The notes under the pieces were generated by a model. The model had not been told where the DNA came from and did no database searches. It saw nothing but the letters and a program-made list of their open reading frames with translations. The position numbers and the translations under genes were made by a program. From contig NC_052119.1 of the NCBI RefSeq assembly GCF_012273895.1, positions 9,586,705-9,650,704 on the forward strand: 64,000 nucleotides of DNA. The letters run 5' to 3'. Source of the DNA: Zerene cesonia. Taxonomy: Eukaryota; Arthropoda; Insecta; Lepidoptera; Pieridae. Positions 26,101-38,000 of the stretch are shown here, in pieces (the stretch's first letter is position 1; each line of letters opens with the position of its first letter).

Positions 26101-29100
26101 GCACGTCAGTGTATCAGTTCTGAGTTAATTAAATATACATATGTAATTGAGCAAAGATAATTTTGAGTCTAGAAATATCATTAGATATTTTTCACGTTAG
26201 AATAAAATATAAATTAAATACATGATTTCTTATGATTTTTGTACATATACATGTAGCAATTGTTAGGATTTTAAGGAATGTCAAAATAAGCAAGATGTAA
26301 ATTTTCTTTTTTGTATAAATAATTTGAATAATCGATTCATTAATTCAAATTATTTCTGCTTTGTATACCTAATCAAACAAAATCTAATTGTACATACATA
26401 GACAGTATTGTTCTATTAATTCAAAATGAACTGTAGTGATTGTCTTTTTTTTGTATGTGGGAGTCGAGCACGCTTCGGCACGAATTGGGCCAGCTCGCAC
26501 CGGGGAAGTACCACACCCTCACAGAAAACCGGCGTGAAATAGTGGCATGCCACTGTGTTTCGTCAGGTGAGTGGGGGAGCCGGAGGCCCGTTTCCTTTTC
26601 CTCACCCGTCCTAGTCCATTCCTTCTTTCCAGTCATTTGTTCCTTTACCCTTACCCCATATAAGCGGGCAGCGCATTCGCAGAGGTACTACTTTTGCGAA
26701 TATTTATGGGCGGTGGTGATCGCTTACCATCCGGCGAACCGCCAGCTCAGTTGCCCGCTATGAAATAAAAAAAAAAAAAAAAAAAAAAACCTACAAATTA
26801 GATAGGACCGATTCTTCATTCATAAGTTAGTGATATTCTATTTAAAACACATTAGACCGTAATTAAGTGTACAAAAAACCCAACTAGAGATTACCTTAAA
26901 CGGTTTATTTATTGAACCGTACGAGATCTTAATCTGCCGTTCACTTTGTGAATCGACGCCACAAAAAAGCAACAGAACTAAAATAGACTCACAAAAACTT
27001 ACGAACAGCAGTGTTTACATTACAATGTAATTTATAAGACATTACAACTCACATTACATTTACCGACAATAAATACATTCTGTTTTCGATCGACAATTAA
27101 AGACTTATAAATTATGTATCTATATAATTGATACACAGATTTTAAATTAGTTTATTATGATATGCTACAAAATCTTATAATACCTGGGTGATGGAACCTC
27201 TAGATCGAATCTAATGGTTAAAGTGTCTGACTCCTAAGGTGGGCACAATCTCGTTTTAAAGTTATCTTGCACTATCGACTAATTGGCTATAAAAGCTTTA
27301 TTTTTACTTGGTCATCTCAAAACAAGATTGCTCCTTAAAGAGTTTTTATATGTGGGAACATGATTATCCTGAAGGACTGGATAAGTTAGGGCCAGGGTCG
27401 CCAGCAGGCAGTGGCCGGTTGTTGCTACAATCACGTGTTTATGACTACGTAGCTAGCCTACGCAATGTGCCTTTTATAGGCTAATGGGGTCGGTCATTAT
27501 ACTCACGAAATTATACTCATGAAAGGAATAGTGTTTTTAAACACCGTGCCACTTTATATTAATTCACAATTAACTCTTTAAGAATCACATAATATAGGCA
27601 TGGGTATAGCCCTGTTATTTACATTAATTTTTTTATAAAATAGCGACATTATGAGCGATAATTTTGCGAACAGGAATGATATTCGATGATTCAATCGAAA
27701 TTGTGTCAACGATATATTCTCACATAATGGATGCGTATTATGATAATTTTTATGTCTAATGAAGTAGCAGTGAATGAGCCACATGAGGCAGATACATGGC
27801 CATTTTATAAATAAACGCACAAACCACTTCTCGACCTTCATATTTATAAAATTATGCTTTTAATTTACATTAATGGAAAACATATATTATAATAATTTGA
27901 TAAGATCAAAAAATATTATGATCATTGACCTATTGAAAATATTCTATTAGAAAATCTTTATTATTGTAATGAAAATTTTAAACTCTAATAAATCTCATAA
28001 ATTGTAATTATGTTATTATTTTAACGATACACGATTACATGTATAACAATAGAAGTTGATTAGCTATATAGATATATTTAAAGTTTAGATTGAATTTGAT
28101 AAGCAAATCTGTTAGGCAGGTTAGTAGGTAAACAGCTTGTAATCCGAAATACGAAACGCTCTATGAACTTCACACATAATTGCCATGGAGCGATAAATTA
28201 CAATTGTTTTCTACAAAAATGTTAACCGTATTCCCTGGAGAGGGAGGGACCACTCCAGATTCTAAAATAAAGACCAATTGACAACAATTCCTTATAAAAC
28301 ACAAAAAATCACGTCAATTGATTGAAAACCCACGGAACTATCGTGTATAATAACATGAAATAGTTAAAGTTACGATATCAACGATAGGTTTCCTAAAACG
28401 AAGGAGACGTTGACTTATTAACGTAGGTTAATAAGCCAATAAAAGGTGACGATGATACAAGAATCGACACTGATAAAATGCAAATAGAAGACATCAACAT
28501 GCCAAATGTGGTCAAATATTCAAGCTCACGCACACATAGCCAGCACACGTGGTTCATTTTTATAAAATGGCAATCACGTGAGAGACGCCCGCCCCGCGCG
28601 CCGCGCGTTATCTGGTTTCATTTCATTAAACGTGTACATTTATGTTGTACAATTTGTGTTTCAACTTTCAAGCTCCACGATTTATTTCACATGTTATGTA
28701 AAATCACGAAAAGCGTTTGCTGAGTTTTTGCTCTTCCTACTAGCGAATGAAGCACTCGTTTTTGCTGCATGCTTATTTTACTTAATATTAAAGGGTCAAA
28801 TATTGTATTTAGATAAGTTTGGATCAGTCTACTGCTAATCGAAGTAAAGATTTTATTCTTAATATTTTACATTAATAAATATCTGAGTTTACATAGAAAT
28901 CAATTTGCAAGTGTTAACAAAAAACATGCATAACATGCGTTCTCTTTGTTTACCTTATTTAATTAATTCTGAAAATGACTTGGCTAATATTTGTTTTGAA
29001 TCGAACATTGTATTTGTTTACAAATAAATTTCGAGCGATAAGATCACACCTCCACGCGTCCATTCAATGAACTATAATTATAATAATTAATAAGCATTTA

Positions 29101-32005
29101 TTAAGTGAGGTATTATTATTTATCCTTAGAATTTTAAAAGCCACTTGCGTTTTAATTAATACAATTTTAACGTGACTGCATTAATTACAACATTGTTTAT
29201 GTTTACTTATAAGATTTACGTTCTAAGTATACTAATTATTCTTCTAACAGCCGTTTTATTTATTTCAAATTAATGGTTTTTGAATAAAGTAAATATCGAT
29301 ATTAAGATACGTAGATATTCGTAAAGTTCGGATTATTCTATTTCGAGTTAAAGTTAAAATTAAATTAGAGTATTAAAAATATTGCTAGCTTTTCTCAGTG
29401 TAGAAATCGCAAAAGCGTCTTTCAGACGTTCCGGGCGAAAAACAAAATAACAAGGTCACGCACTAATATCTTCAATTTTACAACTGCGGAAACCGTTTCT
29501 CCAGTGTCTATAAATGTGAATGTAGGTATACGACAGGCCACGGCGCGGCGCTTAGCGACCATGCTTTTAAAAATCGCTTTATTAATTTTAATCAGTCTGA
29601 TTGTGTCACCGGTGACTCATCAGCACATTTTAATAATGTTTGGTTTGATTAATTGCTGTTGCTTACTATTTTGTTAAATCCCACATTAGATATCGAAAGA
29701 GTACTGTTTGCAGATGCCTGAACCCCGACTTTTCGTATGAGCATTATATTGCAGCATGCGTAACCATGTGCAGCTAGACAAAGTTAGTTAGTGAGTTAGA
29801 ATTGGTTTCAAAACGAGTAGGTACATATTTATTGATTCGTTTATAATGAGTCTGATTTAGTGTAAATAGATTCTAAAGTCGCTGATATATTCAGTGCATT
29901 ATGGAAATTAATTCACATAATCTTAACACAGTATTCTTTCAACTGTTAAGTGTCAAAACAATTATTTTATATTTTTCGGAAATAGTTCACAATAAAAAAT
30001 ATTTGATTGATAAGTATTGCATAAGTATTGTTATACCAATTTATCGTTTCTCCCAGTTTTCTTTTTGCGACCTCAGTTTGACTCTGTTATCTAGGTCATT
30101 TAGACAGGTCAGTAGTTCTCATAAGTATATGTTTATATAAGCTAATAACAGGCACGTGTTAATCTGCATAAAGATAAAAGATAAGCTTGGACTTATGACC
30201 TCCCTCAGCGCGTGTGTCGGGACATGGGACCCTTCGCGGATCAATAGACACCGGACAATCATACATGCTTAATAAATACCTCTATATAGGTAAACAAACC
30301 AATTTTATAGTCATCTCAGGAATGCATATCATATTGCAACGCAGTTTCATAAAACGGTCGTGTAGATATATACATTAATAAATACATTATTTTATATGTG
30401 TTGTTCTATTATGAAATTGAAGTGCTTATAATTTACGAAACAAACTTAATTTTCCCATCGTACCGCTGTAACGAATTTACTTAGAGTTGTTTTAAAGTGG
30501 ACCTGCAGGTTATAATTACAAACAACAAAGGTCAGTTTATGTTTGATCAATTAATAAAATTCAAAACCGACTTCCGGGTGCGGGCCGACTGATAACACAT
30601 ATCAGCTTATGGTCAAGCGACACGAAATTATGTGAAACCGAAACAAATCAAAATTTACATATTATGTAAATGTACTATCAACGGTAAATTTTCCTAAACA
30701 AACTCTTCTAAATTTGTTTATTTATCTCGTTACAGAAAATCAAGTTCATAAAAATGGTTATTTTCGTACATTTATAGCTACGCATTTACTTTCCGAATGT
30801 AAAATTACGTGTGTCAATTATTTAAGAGCATGTTTGTTATTATAATGTTATTCTTATGTCTAACTATTAATTACATTTTAAAGTTTACAAAAGCAATAAA
30901 TACCTAATTAATATAACGTAAAAATTTTGGTATATTGTAAATAATATGGCATTGCGCATATTTTGTTAAAAATAAATATTTAATATCTAAAATTATCAAA
31001 AATCTAGGAATAGACTTTTTCGCTGTTTGTTCAATCCGGCGAAATGCTTCGATACCAGACGTATCATATTATAAATCGGTAAGCTACACATTAATAAAAA
31101 TAAAGTAGCCACGCCACGCGAGCGTGTCACTCGAATACGTTAAAAATACAATTTGTATGAACCAAAGCCACGTGTGAAGGAGTAAATATTTAGCGGCAGG
31201 TATAACTACTTACTCGTGAGTCACCGAGCCGCGAACCCGTGCGCGGGTTAGCGAATGGCTACTGATCAGGTTTACAAACATGGGCACTCATTTTTACTAT
31301 GTGTATATTTATACTACGAAAATTTAAAATACTGTCAAAATTAGTTTCCTTCGTGAGCAAAACATACTTTTAACATACTTTTACTTTAAACAATCCAATA
31401 AGATTCCATAAGAGTTAAGACGCATGATATAAATATAATTTTATGTTTCATTTCATTTAAAAAATCTTAGTTTAAAATATTTAAATAATCTTGGATAGGT
31501 ATAGCTAAGTTATAAACAAGGCTCTTACGGTTTCCATCTGTCTATATTATTTTGCGTATTATTTTAATCATCTATTCGCTAAATAAATAATAACAAAATA
31601 AATCGCAAATATTAAGGACGATTTACCACCACAAACAATCGTCGCAACTTTTTAAAAAATACAAAATTTAGTTCAAAATAATTTCCTGCATTTAATCGTT
31701 TCCTTCTACTTCTGAACTCTTATATAATTAAATATAATATGGCATTTACTAAAACCCCCATTATGCTTATAAACAATGCTTAACTTGGCTCTACAACAAA
31801 CTCTATTTACAAATTAGATATTCATACGAAAGCGTCAATTGACATTCAAGCAGCGATCGAGCAATGACAGATACCTGTGCGGCGTGTGCGCAGCCAGGAA
31901 CACGTAGTTGGTGCCGTACATGCCGGTCAGCAGCACTGGCAGCGCCAGCAGCAACGCGATGCGCGCCTGCCACCAGCCCCACCCAGATATTCCGTCCTTG
32001 TCCAT
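14161..32005 (-). CDS. SLC22-type organic cation/carnitine transporter-like gene A (523 aa)
   Basis: Twelve-helix plasma-membrane solute carrier; the substrate cannot be told from sequence. Exons: 31875-32005, 19152-19368, 17765-17865, 17229-17383, 16592-16958, 16096-16355, 15707-15888, 14161-14319. Phases agree throughout (1572 nt, 523 codons plus stop). Start ATG 32005 has A at -3 and G at +4. In order: helix 1 (aa 13-35); extracellular loop with six cysteines and possible N-glycosylation sites NST and NSS (aa 45-116); MFS motif SDRWGRR (aa 148-154); PESIRWL (aa 261); a polar cytoplasmic loop (AAR...EEES); second motif MDRAGRR; YTAELFPTS; a short polar tail. The SDRxGRR, PESxRWL and ELFPT set is diagnostic for SLC22. 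Intron 1 is 12.5 kb and repeat-rich; intron 2 holds a 1000-N gap. It is divergent from gene B. Confidence 0.92.
14431..15548 (+). mobile_element. Lep1-type Helitron interrupted by a gap
   Basis: Lies in intron 7 of gene A. The 5' end TCTTATACCTTTAAACGAGC follows an A; the 3' end CGCGGGTCACAGCTAG precedes a T. The same two ends bound the uninterrupted 302-bp copy at 19775-20076, in the opposite orientation. The assembly breaks inside the TA run, so the true gap content is probably about 200 bases of Helitron rather than 1000. Confidence 0.8.
14482..15481. other. Assembly gap of exactly 1000 N
   Basis: Placeholder gap starting within a TA microsatellite and ending inside the same Helitron copy. 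No exon of gene A is missing here, because the exons on both sides join in frame (CTG / GCG, phase 0). Confidence 0.9.
18109..19108. other. Assembly gap of exactly 1000 N in intron 2 of gene A
   Basis: Placeholder gap. Exon 2 ends in phase 0 (GAG/GTGAGT) and exon 3 begins in phase 0 (TTCGGTCTG), and gene B has the same junction, so no coding sequence need be missing. Confidence 0.9.
19775..20076 (-). mobile_element. Complete Lep1-type Helitron, 302 bp
   Basis: Read on the minus strand it runs from TCTTATACC (20076) to CAGCTAG (19775), inserted between A and T without target duplication, as Helitrons do. It contains a TA microsatellite and a run of T. The 110-codon open frame across it is not a gene. 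It lies in intron 1 of gene A. Confidence 0.82.
20162..20209. repeat. Near-perfect 22-bp inverted repeat (hairpin)
   Basis: Arms 20162-20183 and 20188-20209 are perfectly complementary over 22 bp with a TAAT loop. The stem core is GACAAGTGCCTTATACT. It lies in intron 1 of gene A, outside the Helitron. It may be a tiny palindromic transposon or a small-RNA hairpin; the sequence alone does not decide. Confidence 0.85.
20578..20622 (+). repeat. G-rich low-complexity tract
   Basis: Purine-rich GGGAGGGG-type repeats in intron 1 of gene A, unlike the AT-rich surroundings. The regular G runs could form a quadruplex; no function is assigned. Confidence 0.6.
21122..21301 (-). mobile_element. Short Helitron, 180 bp
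   Basis: Minus-strand ends TCTATATATATAAAATTCTC (21301) and GGGTGCAGCTAG (21122), with A before and T after. It contains the common block ATCAAAATCGGT(C) on the plus strand. It is in intron 1 of gene A and non-coding. Confidence 0.75.
22480..22600 (-). repeat. Retroposon-tail fragment
   Basis: Read in reverse it contains CACTTGGCCAGCGTGGTGGA and then TTATGGTCTGACTCC, a block I recognise as typical of dispersed lepidopteran retroposon tails. It is a fragment only, in intron 1 of gene A. Confidence 0.5.
22640..22990. repeat. Helitron-like fragments
   Basis: At 22640-22820 there is CTCTTTCACACGAACACTACTG and the following ATGGATTGCGATGATACTTGGC, as in Helitron interiors. At 22871-22990 the sequence opens with GCTAGCTAATGCCCGCGGC, a reversed Lep1 3' end. 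Both are truncated and lie in intron 1 of gene A. Confidence 0.5.
24269..24615 (+). mobile_element. Complete Lep1-type Helitron, 347 bp
   Basis: The 5' end TCCCTACTAATATTATAAA follows an A. The 3' end GCCGCGGGCGAAAAGCTAG precedes a T. It carries a GTCT microsatellite at 24300-24318 and two diverged internal blocks with GATTTTGATAAAATTTGG or GATTTTGATGAAACTTGG. It is the best example of this family in the window, non-autonomous, in intron 1 of gene A. Confidence 0.85.
25700..25835 (-). mobile_element. Helitron fragment, 3' truncated
   Basis: Minus-strand start TCCTACTAATATTATAAATA (25835), followed by the shared block with CACACACACA and GTTTGTTGCTCTTTCACGC. The match to the copies at 51208-51411 and 55854-56031 fades before the CTAG end. 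Confidence 0.65.
26446..26790 (+). repeat. Interspersed SINE/LINE-tail repeat, copy 2 with poly(A)
   Basis: The most complete copy of the family. It runs from GGGAGTCGAGCACGCTTCGG through ACCGGCGTGAAATAG and GGGGGAGCCGGAGGCCC to GGCGGTGGTGATCGCTTACC, and ends in a run of more than 20 A. The long A tail suggests a fairly recent retroposition. It is in intron 1 of gene A. Open frames of 71 and 107 codons inside it are not genes. Confidence 0.8.
26800..31800. other. Intron 1 of gene A, AT-rich stretch
   Basis: No exon, RNA gene or clear transposon was recognised. A short GC-rich patch at 28575-28612 interrupts the AT-rich sequence, and a fragment with ACCGACTTCCGGGTGCGGGC is at 30565-30585. Open frames of 80-90 codons have no family features. 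Confidence 0.45.
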
Positions 32006-32340
32006 GCTGTCCACTGTTCCAACAAACGAGCAAAAGTAGAGACTCTATAGTTCAGAGCAAGTAGCGACGGCAAACTGCGAGCCGACCGCCTACGATCCCT
32101 GAATATATATTATTTACTATTCGCAGCGGCTCATTTGTTTACATGGACTCTAGGCCGCTTAGCCGCTTACCGAAACGTCCCGCCGGCCGGCAAGTCCGAG
32201 CGGTAATGGCGAGCGAAGCCGAGAAGGGGTCGAAGTGAGCTTGATCGTGGATAAGCTAAAGTGATCTTTAAGGCCGAGAAAAGTGTCGCGGCATCGCGGA
32301 AGCTTACGCGAGTAGGCGGGCCATGCTGCCGCTTGTTTTT

Positions 32341-32352
32341 TGCGCGTGCGCA
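32341..32352. promoter_or_regulatory. NRF-1/Ewg-like site upstream of gene A
   Basis: TGCGCGTGCGCA; its reverse complement TGCGCACGCGCA fits the NRF-1 consensus YGCGCAYGCGCR exactly. It lies 336 bp upstream of the gene A ATG, in a locally GC-rich block that continues at 32860-33120. Promoter function is inferred from position. Confidence 0.4.
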
Positions 32353-32859
32353 ACTATCTAATTATACTTAAATAACGTTCAGGGATTGAACTTATTGACA
32401 CATTTCCTTGTTGTGTCACTGTCTTTCATTATCATACCAATTGATTCGTTCTTCTTTTTCTTTGGTTAAAATAATAGTTTTAAATTGTGAAGAAAGGTAT
32501 CGTGACGCCGCGGTCGGCGTTATCGTTGTAGAAAAATGACGGGAATCATTTAATAATTAATTAATCATCGATTTAGATACTTTTATAGGCTGTTTCTCAT
32601 TTCGAAAATATAAAAATATATAGCTGTCAAAAACTCGTAGTTCCGGATAAGTGAACTGGTTAATTAACAAGCTATATTATAGGAACGGTCTCCAATTAGA
32701 TGGGTAATTATCGAATTTATAGACTCAAGAATTAAGTTATTTTTGTATTCGATTAATTTTTTTAGGTTGCATTCAACGAAACGTAATCCGCAAAAAATAA
32801 ACTATTCCCATTCTATTCGCAATTTAGATTGTTCAAAATAAACAAGGCATTCACAGTCG

Positions 32860-33120
32860 CCGCCGCACGCCACGCGCGAGTTCCGTGCTGTCTACAATCG
32901 CACGCACATACAAAAATATCCGTATATATGTGTGTCAGATAAAAATAGTGAGCAAATGAACCGCTGCGGTTGTGCACGCCTCGTGGTTGTTCACTGGGGG
33001 AAGGTTAGTGACTCGCTGCGTGACGCTGCTCCGCCTCTATGGGTGACCTGCTTGGGGAGTGAGCGCTTCCGCACGGACACGTGAGGGGTTGCGGTTACGG
33101 TGCCCTTTGTGCCCGATTAC
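32860..33120. other. GC-rich block between divergent genes A and B
   Basis: CpG-rich sequence in the 3.1-kb spacer between the divergent first exons of genes A and B. There is no convincing open frame. It is a plausible promoter or 5' UTR region for one or both genes. Confidence 0.35.
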
Positions 33121-33624
33121 CCATATTTCAGCGGTTTTAGAAGCGCACACGTACACAATACATGGTCAAAAGTCCAAATTCTTTTTTAGAGCAATAGTAA
33201 AACTCTTATAGGAAAACTCAAGCAAAACTATCTATATAAATAAAAATGTATAAGAAACAACGCAAAAAACAATTTCTTTAGTCCGATTATTCATTGCACA
33301 ATTATCTTGTAGAGATGTCATAAAATAAATCAGAACTAGGATTGCTAAAAATGTCTACTTTATTGTATTTTTTGCTGAATTACTTAATGTCGTCATCCTA
33401 AAACGTAGCACGCCCGTGACACGCCCTTTAAAAGGTTATGGACACGGACATTAATTTAAATTTAACACTATACTGTCCTTGGTAACCTAACCGTATTCCG
33501 TAAGTGCAATACTACCAGGTTCACTAGACTAGAAGGTGATTTAAAAACGCACACAAATTTTAAACTTTTAGTTTTATAACATTATGCTTGATAAATGAGA
33601 AATTTTTAAAGAATAAAAAAAAGA

Positions 33625-33705
33625 TTGTTGCGATTTAGCACAATGACGCGAGTTCCAATCCCGTCTCGTGATTGAAATATTTTCTATTCCTTAAAAATTT
33701 GTCAT
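33625..33705 (+). repeat. tRNA-derived SINE fragment
   Basis: Contains the B-box-like GAGTTCCAATCCCGTCTCGTGAT followed by TTTTCTATTCCTTAAAAA. A similar stretch is at 54400-54480. Fragment only. Confidence 0.45.
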
Positions 33706-33849
33706 AACATACACATGTATGATAAAGAGAAAAGATTTCATAGTGTTTTTGTTTGGTAATCAAGATGCTCCAAAACTGCTAGGGCGTTTTTTAAGTATCT
33801 TTCACCAGCAGAAAACTACCTTATTCCTGAGTGACAACATTGCAAGTTA

Positions 33850-34072
33850 CAACCACCGCCCATGAACATTCGCAGAGGTAGTGCATCTGTGAATACGCTG
33901 CCCTTATAGGATATGGAAAGAATTGACGACTGGAAAGACGGAATGGACTGGGATAGGTGGGGAAAAAAAATTAGGATGCTACTATTTCACGACGGTCTTT
34001 TGTGGGGGTGTGGTACTTTCCCGGTGATAACTGGCCCAATTCGTGACGAAGCGTGCTCGGCTCCACATACAA
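33850..34072 (-). repeat. Interspersed SINE/LINE-tail repeat, copy 3
   Basis: Reverse copy of the family at 26446-26790, internally deleted. It shows CCGCCCATGAACATTCGCAG at one end and GGTACTTTCCCGGTG, GCCCAATTCGTGACGAAGCG at the other. It sits in the spacer between the two divergent SLC22 genes. The 60-codon open frame here is spurious. Confidence 0.72.
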
Positions 34073-35090
34073 TATGTTTGACTGAGTTTCAATAGTATGA
34101 TGCAAAGTGCATATAAAATAACCCTCCAACCAACATATTTGGAAATAATATGATTGAATTAATTAAAGGTCACTGAGACTACGATAGTTTTCAACAATGG
34201 ATGTAATTTCGTGTTAGTCTTGACATTAACGTAATTAAAATAAATATAAAAGGAAAATGCTTTGGAATATTGCTTTTCCTTTCAAAGCAAAGTGTAAATC
34301 CGGAAATATATTGTCATATTCTGTTATTTCTTCGATAAAAAGATAAGTAAAGCAACAAAAGCATTCACGATTCATTACGGCAATGCAATGAATCATTTTC
34401 TTTTTGTTTATATTGTTTTTTATAAATTTTTCTTTTATTTATAAACAGTTCATGTATAATACTATAATTTAATATTTTTGAACGACATTTAAAATAACTA
34501 GTCGTATTTTGGCATCATATTTGCAAAAAGTTTAGTTGAACGTTAAAAACTACATCCGATATCCTTTTTGTTCAATTGATTTATATGATAAGGGCTATCA
34601 AGAGAATGTAACAATTATGTATTTGTATGTTTATAGTAACAATTGTTATCGCACCGATTTCTTTTATTAATTTTCAAGAATTATGTTATCATTTTATTAT
34701 CATGATTCTAAATTCATTAGATTTAAATTCTCTGTATCATCTATCACAGATAACATAATACTTCTTTTTGATTCCCATTAAATCGATTCTTATACTGTTG
34801 TGTTATTATGATATATGTCTCCAGTTTTCCATTTATTTGTATAAAATATAAATAAGAGACATGAAAAATAAATAGACTTAAAGAAAATTATACAAAATGT
34901 AACTTTAATTGCCCAGTAACGCAACTATTAACGCAACACTCCGTCTAACTTTAAAGCATCTCACTACACATACACATGAGCCATAAATAATAATATTGTC
35001 AGCGAACAAGACATTATCTACGAACATCCGAACGTTATCATAATGAATCGTAAGTGTTGATAAGGCACAGGTGTCTCAGTGGCTCGAGAC

Positions 35091-38000
35091 ATGGCCGACT
35101 CGGCACCCGCCGGCAAGCACGACGCGAGCGACGTAGGCAGTGTGAAGTGTGAGGTTGTTAGTGGGGTGGCGAAATGGGGGAACCCGCTGGAAGCGCTGCT
35201 GGCGACACTCGGCCCCTTTGGCCTTTACCAGCGCTTTGTGGTGGTTCTCCTTCTGATTCCCAACCTCCTGGCGCCGATGTACACCTTCAATTACGTGTTC
35301 GTGGCTGACCGCGTGCCTTTCAGGTACTTAGGCTTCGATTATAGTAGGATAGATACTGGAAACCGAGGGCCATTTAACCGAGGGTCTTGATTATGCGTAA
35401 CTACGTTGTCTACTTTGAAGAAGGGGCATGAACTTCGAGAACATATTTACACATTTACACGCATAAGTAAACAATTACAAAATATGTAGTTTGGAATATC
35501 GGTTCATAATTTTCTACATGAAATAAATTACGTCTCTTAATATTTTACAAGCAGTTTTATGGGTAAATTCACCAATAAAATGTTATGTGCGCTCAAAAGA
35601 AAATACGTAGGTATACAAATTATGATACCTATTTCGACGCTGTATTTTGATCCTAATCTGACAATATGGAAAAAAGCCTGTTTTGTATAAGTATGCCAAA
35701 CATTTCAAGTCAGCAACGTATCAGCTAATCGTCTAAAAGTCATTTGAATAATAATATATTCCTTTGCTAATGTTTTTAATCGTGTAATGCTTCCACATAT
35801 TTGACCTTCCTGTCATAAACTAATTGTTCTTATTTAGTTCTAAAGATTAATTATGGTTTAAAAATGACGTAAACAATTGTAGTAAGAGATATAATATATT
35901 TGTATGAAATGTTGCACTTATTATATTGTTTCTACACGTCAATATAAAAGAGCCATATGATTACCGTTATTATTTCAATTACTGTACTTTATTTAATGAT
36001 AAAAGGTAATATTATATTTCAAGAAATATTTTTTAATGTAAAGAAGGAAAACCAAGAAATTATCTTTGATACGGATGACAAAAATTTTATATAAACTTAA
36101 ATACCGCAAGATATGGTTGCGATTATTATAATTGATTTGCTGTAATTGCTTTTTTTCTTTCTGCCTTTTCTTCATTATTTTTATCTAAGTTAATTTCCTT
36201 GTTTCTAATTCAGTGTAGTCGTGTAACGGTGATGAAATGTGATGGATCTTGCATTTTAATTGCATTGCTAATTAATTACGCTAACAATATTAGACTGCCA
36301 GGATCAGTTCTTGTTTTATTTTCTTTCCTTTAACTTAGAGATGCTATTATTAATAACCTTACACGGTAACAAGATTGATGCAATCACGAAATCTGATAAC
36401 TGTTTATCAACTCTTTCTTTGATATAAATACCACAAACACATAAATATTAGAATTTTAGTATCAATAAAATTAGTTCTACACGTTTCTAGACTAAATAAG
36501 TAGTTACACAGTCAGCTAAGCAGCCAGCTGTGGCTGTAACAATAATTGTTTCATTTGTATTTTTCTGTATGAATTTTAAGTTTTGTGTACTATTTTCAGA
36601 TGCACTATAAAACCACCATCACATTTAATCGATCATAAAGCAATACGACATTATTGAATATAGAATGTAATATATTAATTACTTATAATATGTTTTTGTC
36701 GGATTGTAAACAAATCAATAAATAGAATAAAGTTGCAATAAAAAATTGCGATAAATATGTATTCCCGAGATCGTGACTTAAATCTAATATAGTTTATGTT
36801 ATCTGTACTTAAATTTAATCTAAAACATAATAGAATATTACTTTAATCTAACAAACGTATTTGCTTATTTAAGCAGATTATTATTATAAAAGTTTAGTAT
36901 AACTAGTATTGTATTATGTTATCTGTGGTATAACTGCTTCAAAAACAGCTTCAACGATTCAGAGTGAACAAGAAAGTCATAACCTTCCATTAAATCATAT
37001 TACGCACATTTTAATAACCGACGATACGACTATGTTTAAAGATTATATTTAGAATAAGAGATACTTCCTTTTCTTTTATGAAGAATACAGCGTGTGAACT
37101 TGGTTGAGCATATTACATAATATAGCATAGCTTTGGAATACCGCAAGCCAATAGTCACGGACCGACTCTTTATATTATGCATCTCTTCTCTCTTTTGTCC
37201 ATATCAAAACAACGTCAGTTCCATCGATTACATTAGGAAGGTTTTCAATGACTAAAGCTCAAAATATACATAATAATATTATGATAGCTTTGTCATATCA
37301 CGTTCATAAATTAGTGTTTATTTACAACAGTGTCCCTTAAATACAATTACAATATTTATTTTTATTTTCACGTAAAAGCACTGGGCAGATGTAACAAAAC
37401 ATAATTCTGTGAAAGTAAGTCCTTAGGTTCATCTCATATGCTGTAATATTAAACATGTCACTGTTGTCAAAAAAACGTAAATGATGAGATGAGATTTATT
37501 TAAAAATGAAATGGAAGTTTATTCATATAATTATCTCTCAAATAAATAGTTGACGTTATATACTTATCTGAAGTTGTATAAAACAGTAATGTGTGACGTT
37601 TTATCCACTCCTGCGTATATATTTCTTATGTTTACGTTTTTAGTGAAAAGCAGTGTGCTTAAAAAAGTACAGATTCAATTCAGTTTGTTAAACGTATAAT
37701 AAGATTACTTACTAAAACCTAGAAGTTACTGATCAGGTTTCGTGGCTATTGGTACTTTTAATTCGTTTATCTACCTTCGCTGCCTAAGCGTGTTACCTCT
37801 CTGTACATTATTTGTATAGTATTTATTTACATATGACCGCCTCCTTGGTACAGTGGTTAAAGAGTGAGCGTAAAACCGAGGGGTCCTGGGTTCTATTCCC
37901 GGTGGGGACGCACAAAAAAAAGTCTCGGTCTGGCAGGACACAGAAGGCTGATCACCTACTTGTCCATAAAGAAAATTGATCAGTGAAACAGATGTATATC

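Noticed and set aside
37837..37915. Apparent tRNA gene
   Set aside because: A and B boxes are present but the acceptor stem does not pair and the sequence continues into a SINE body.
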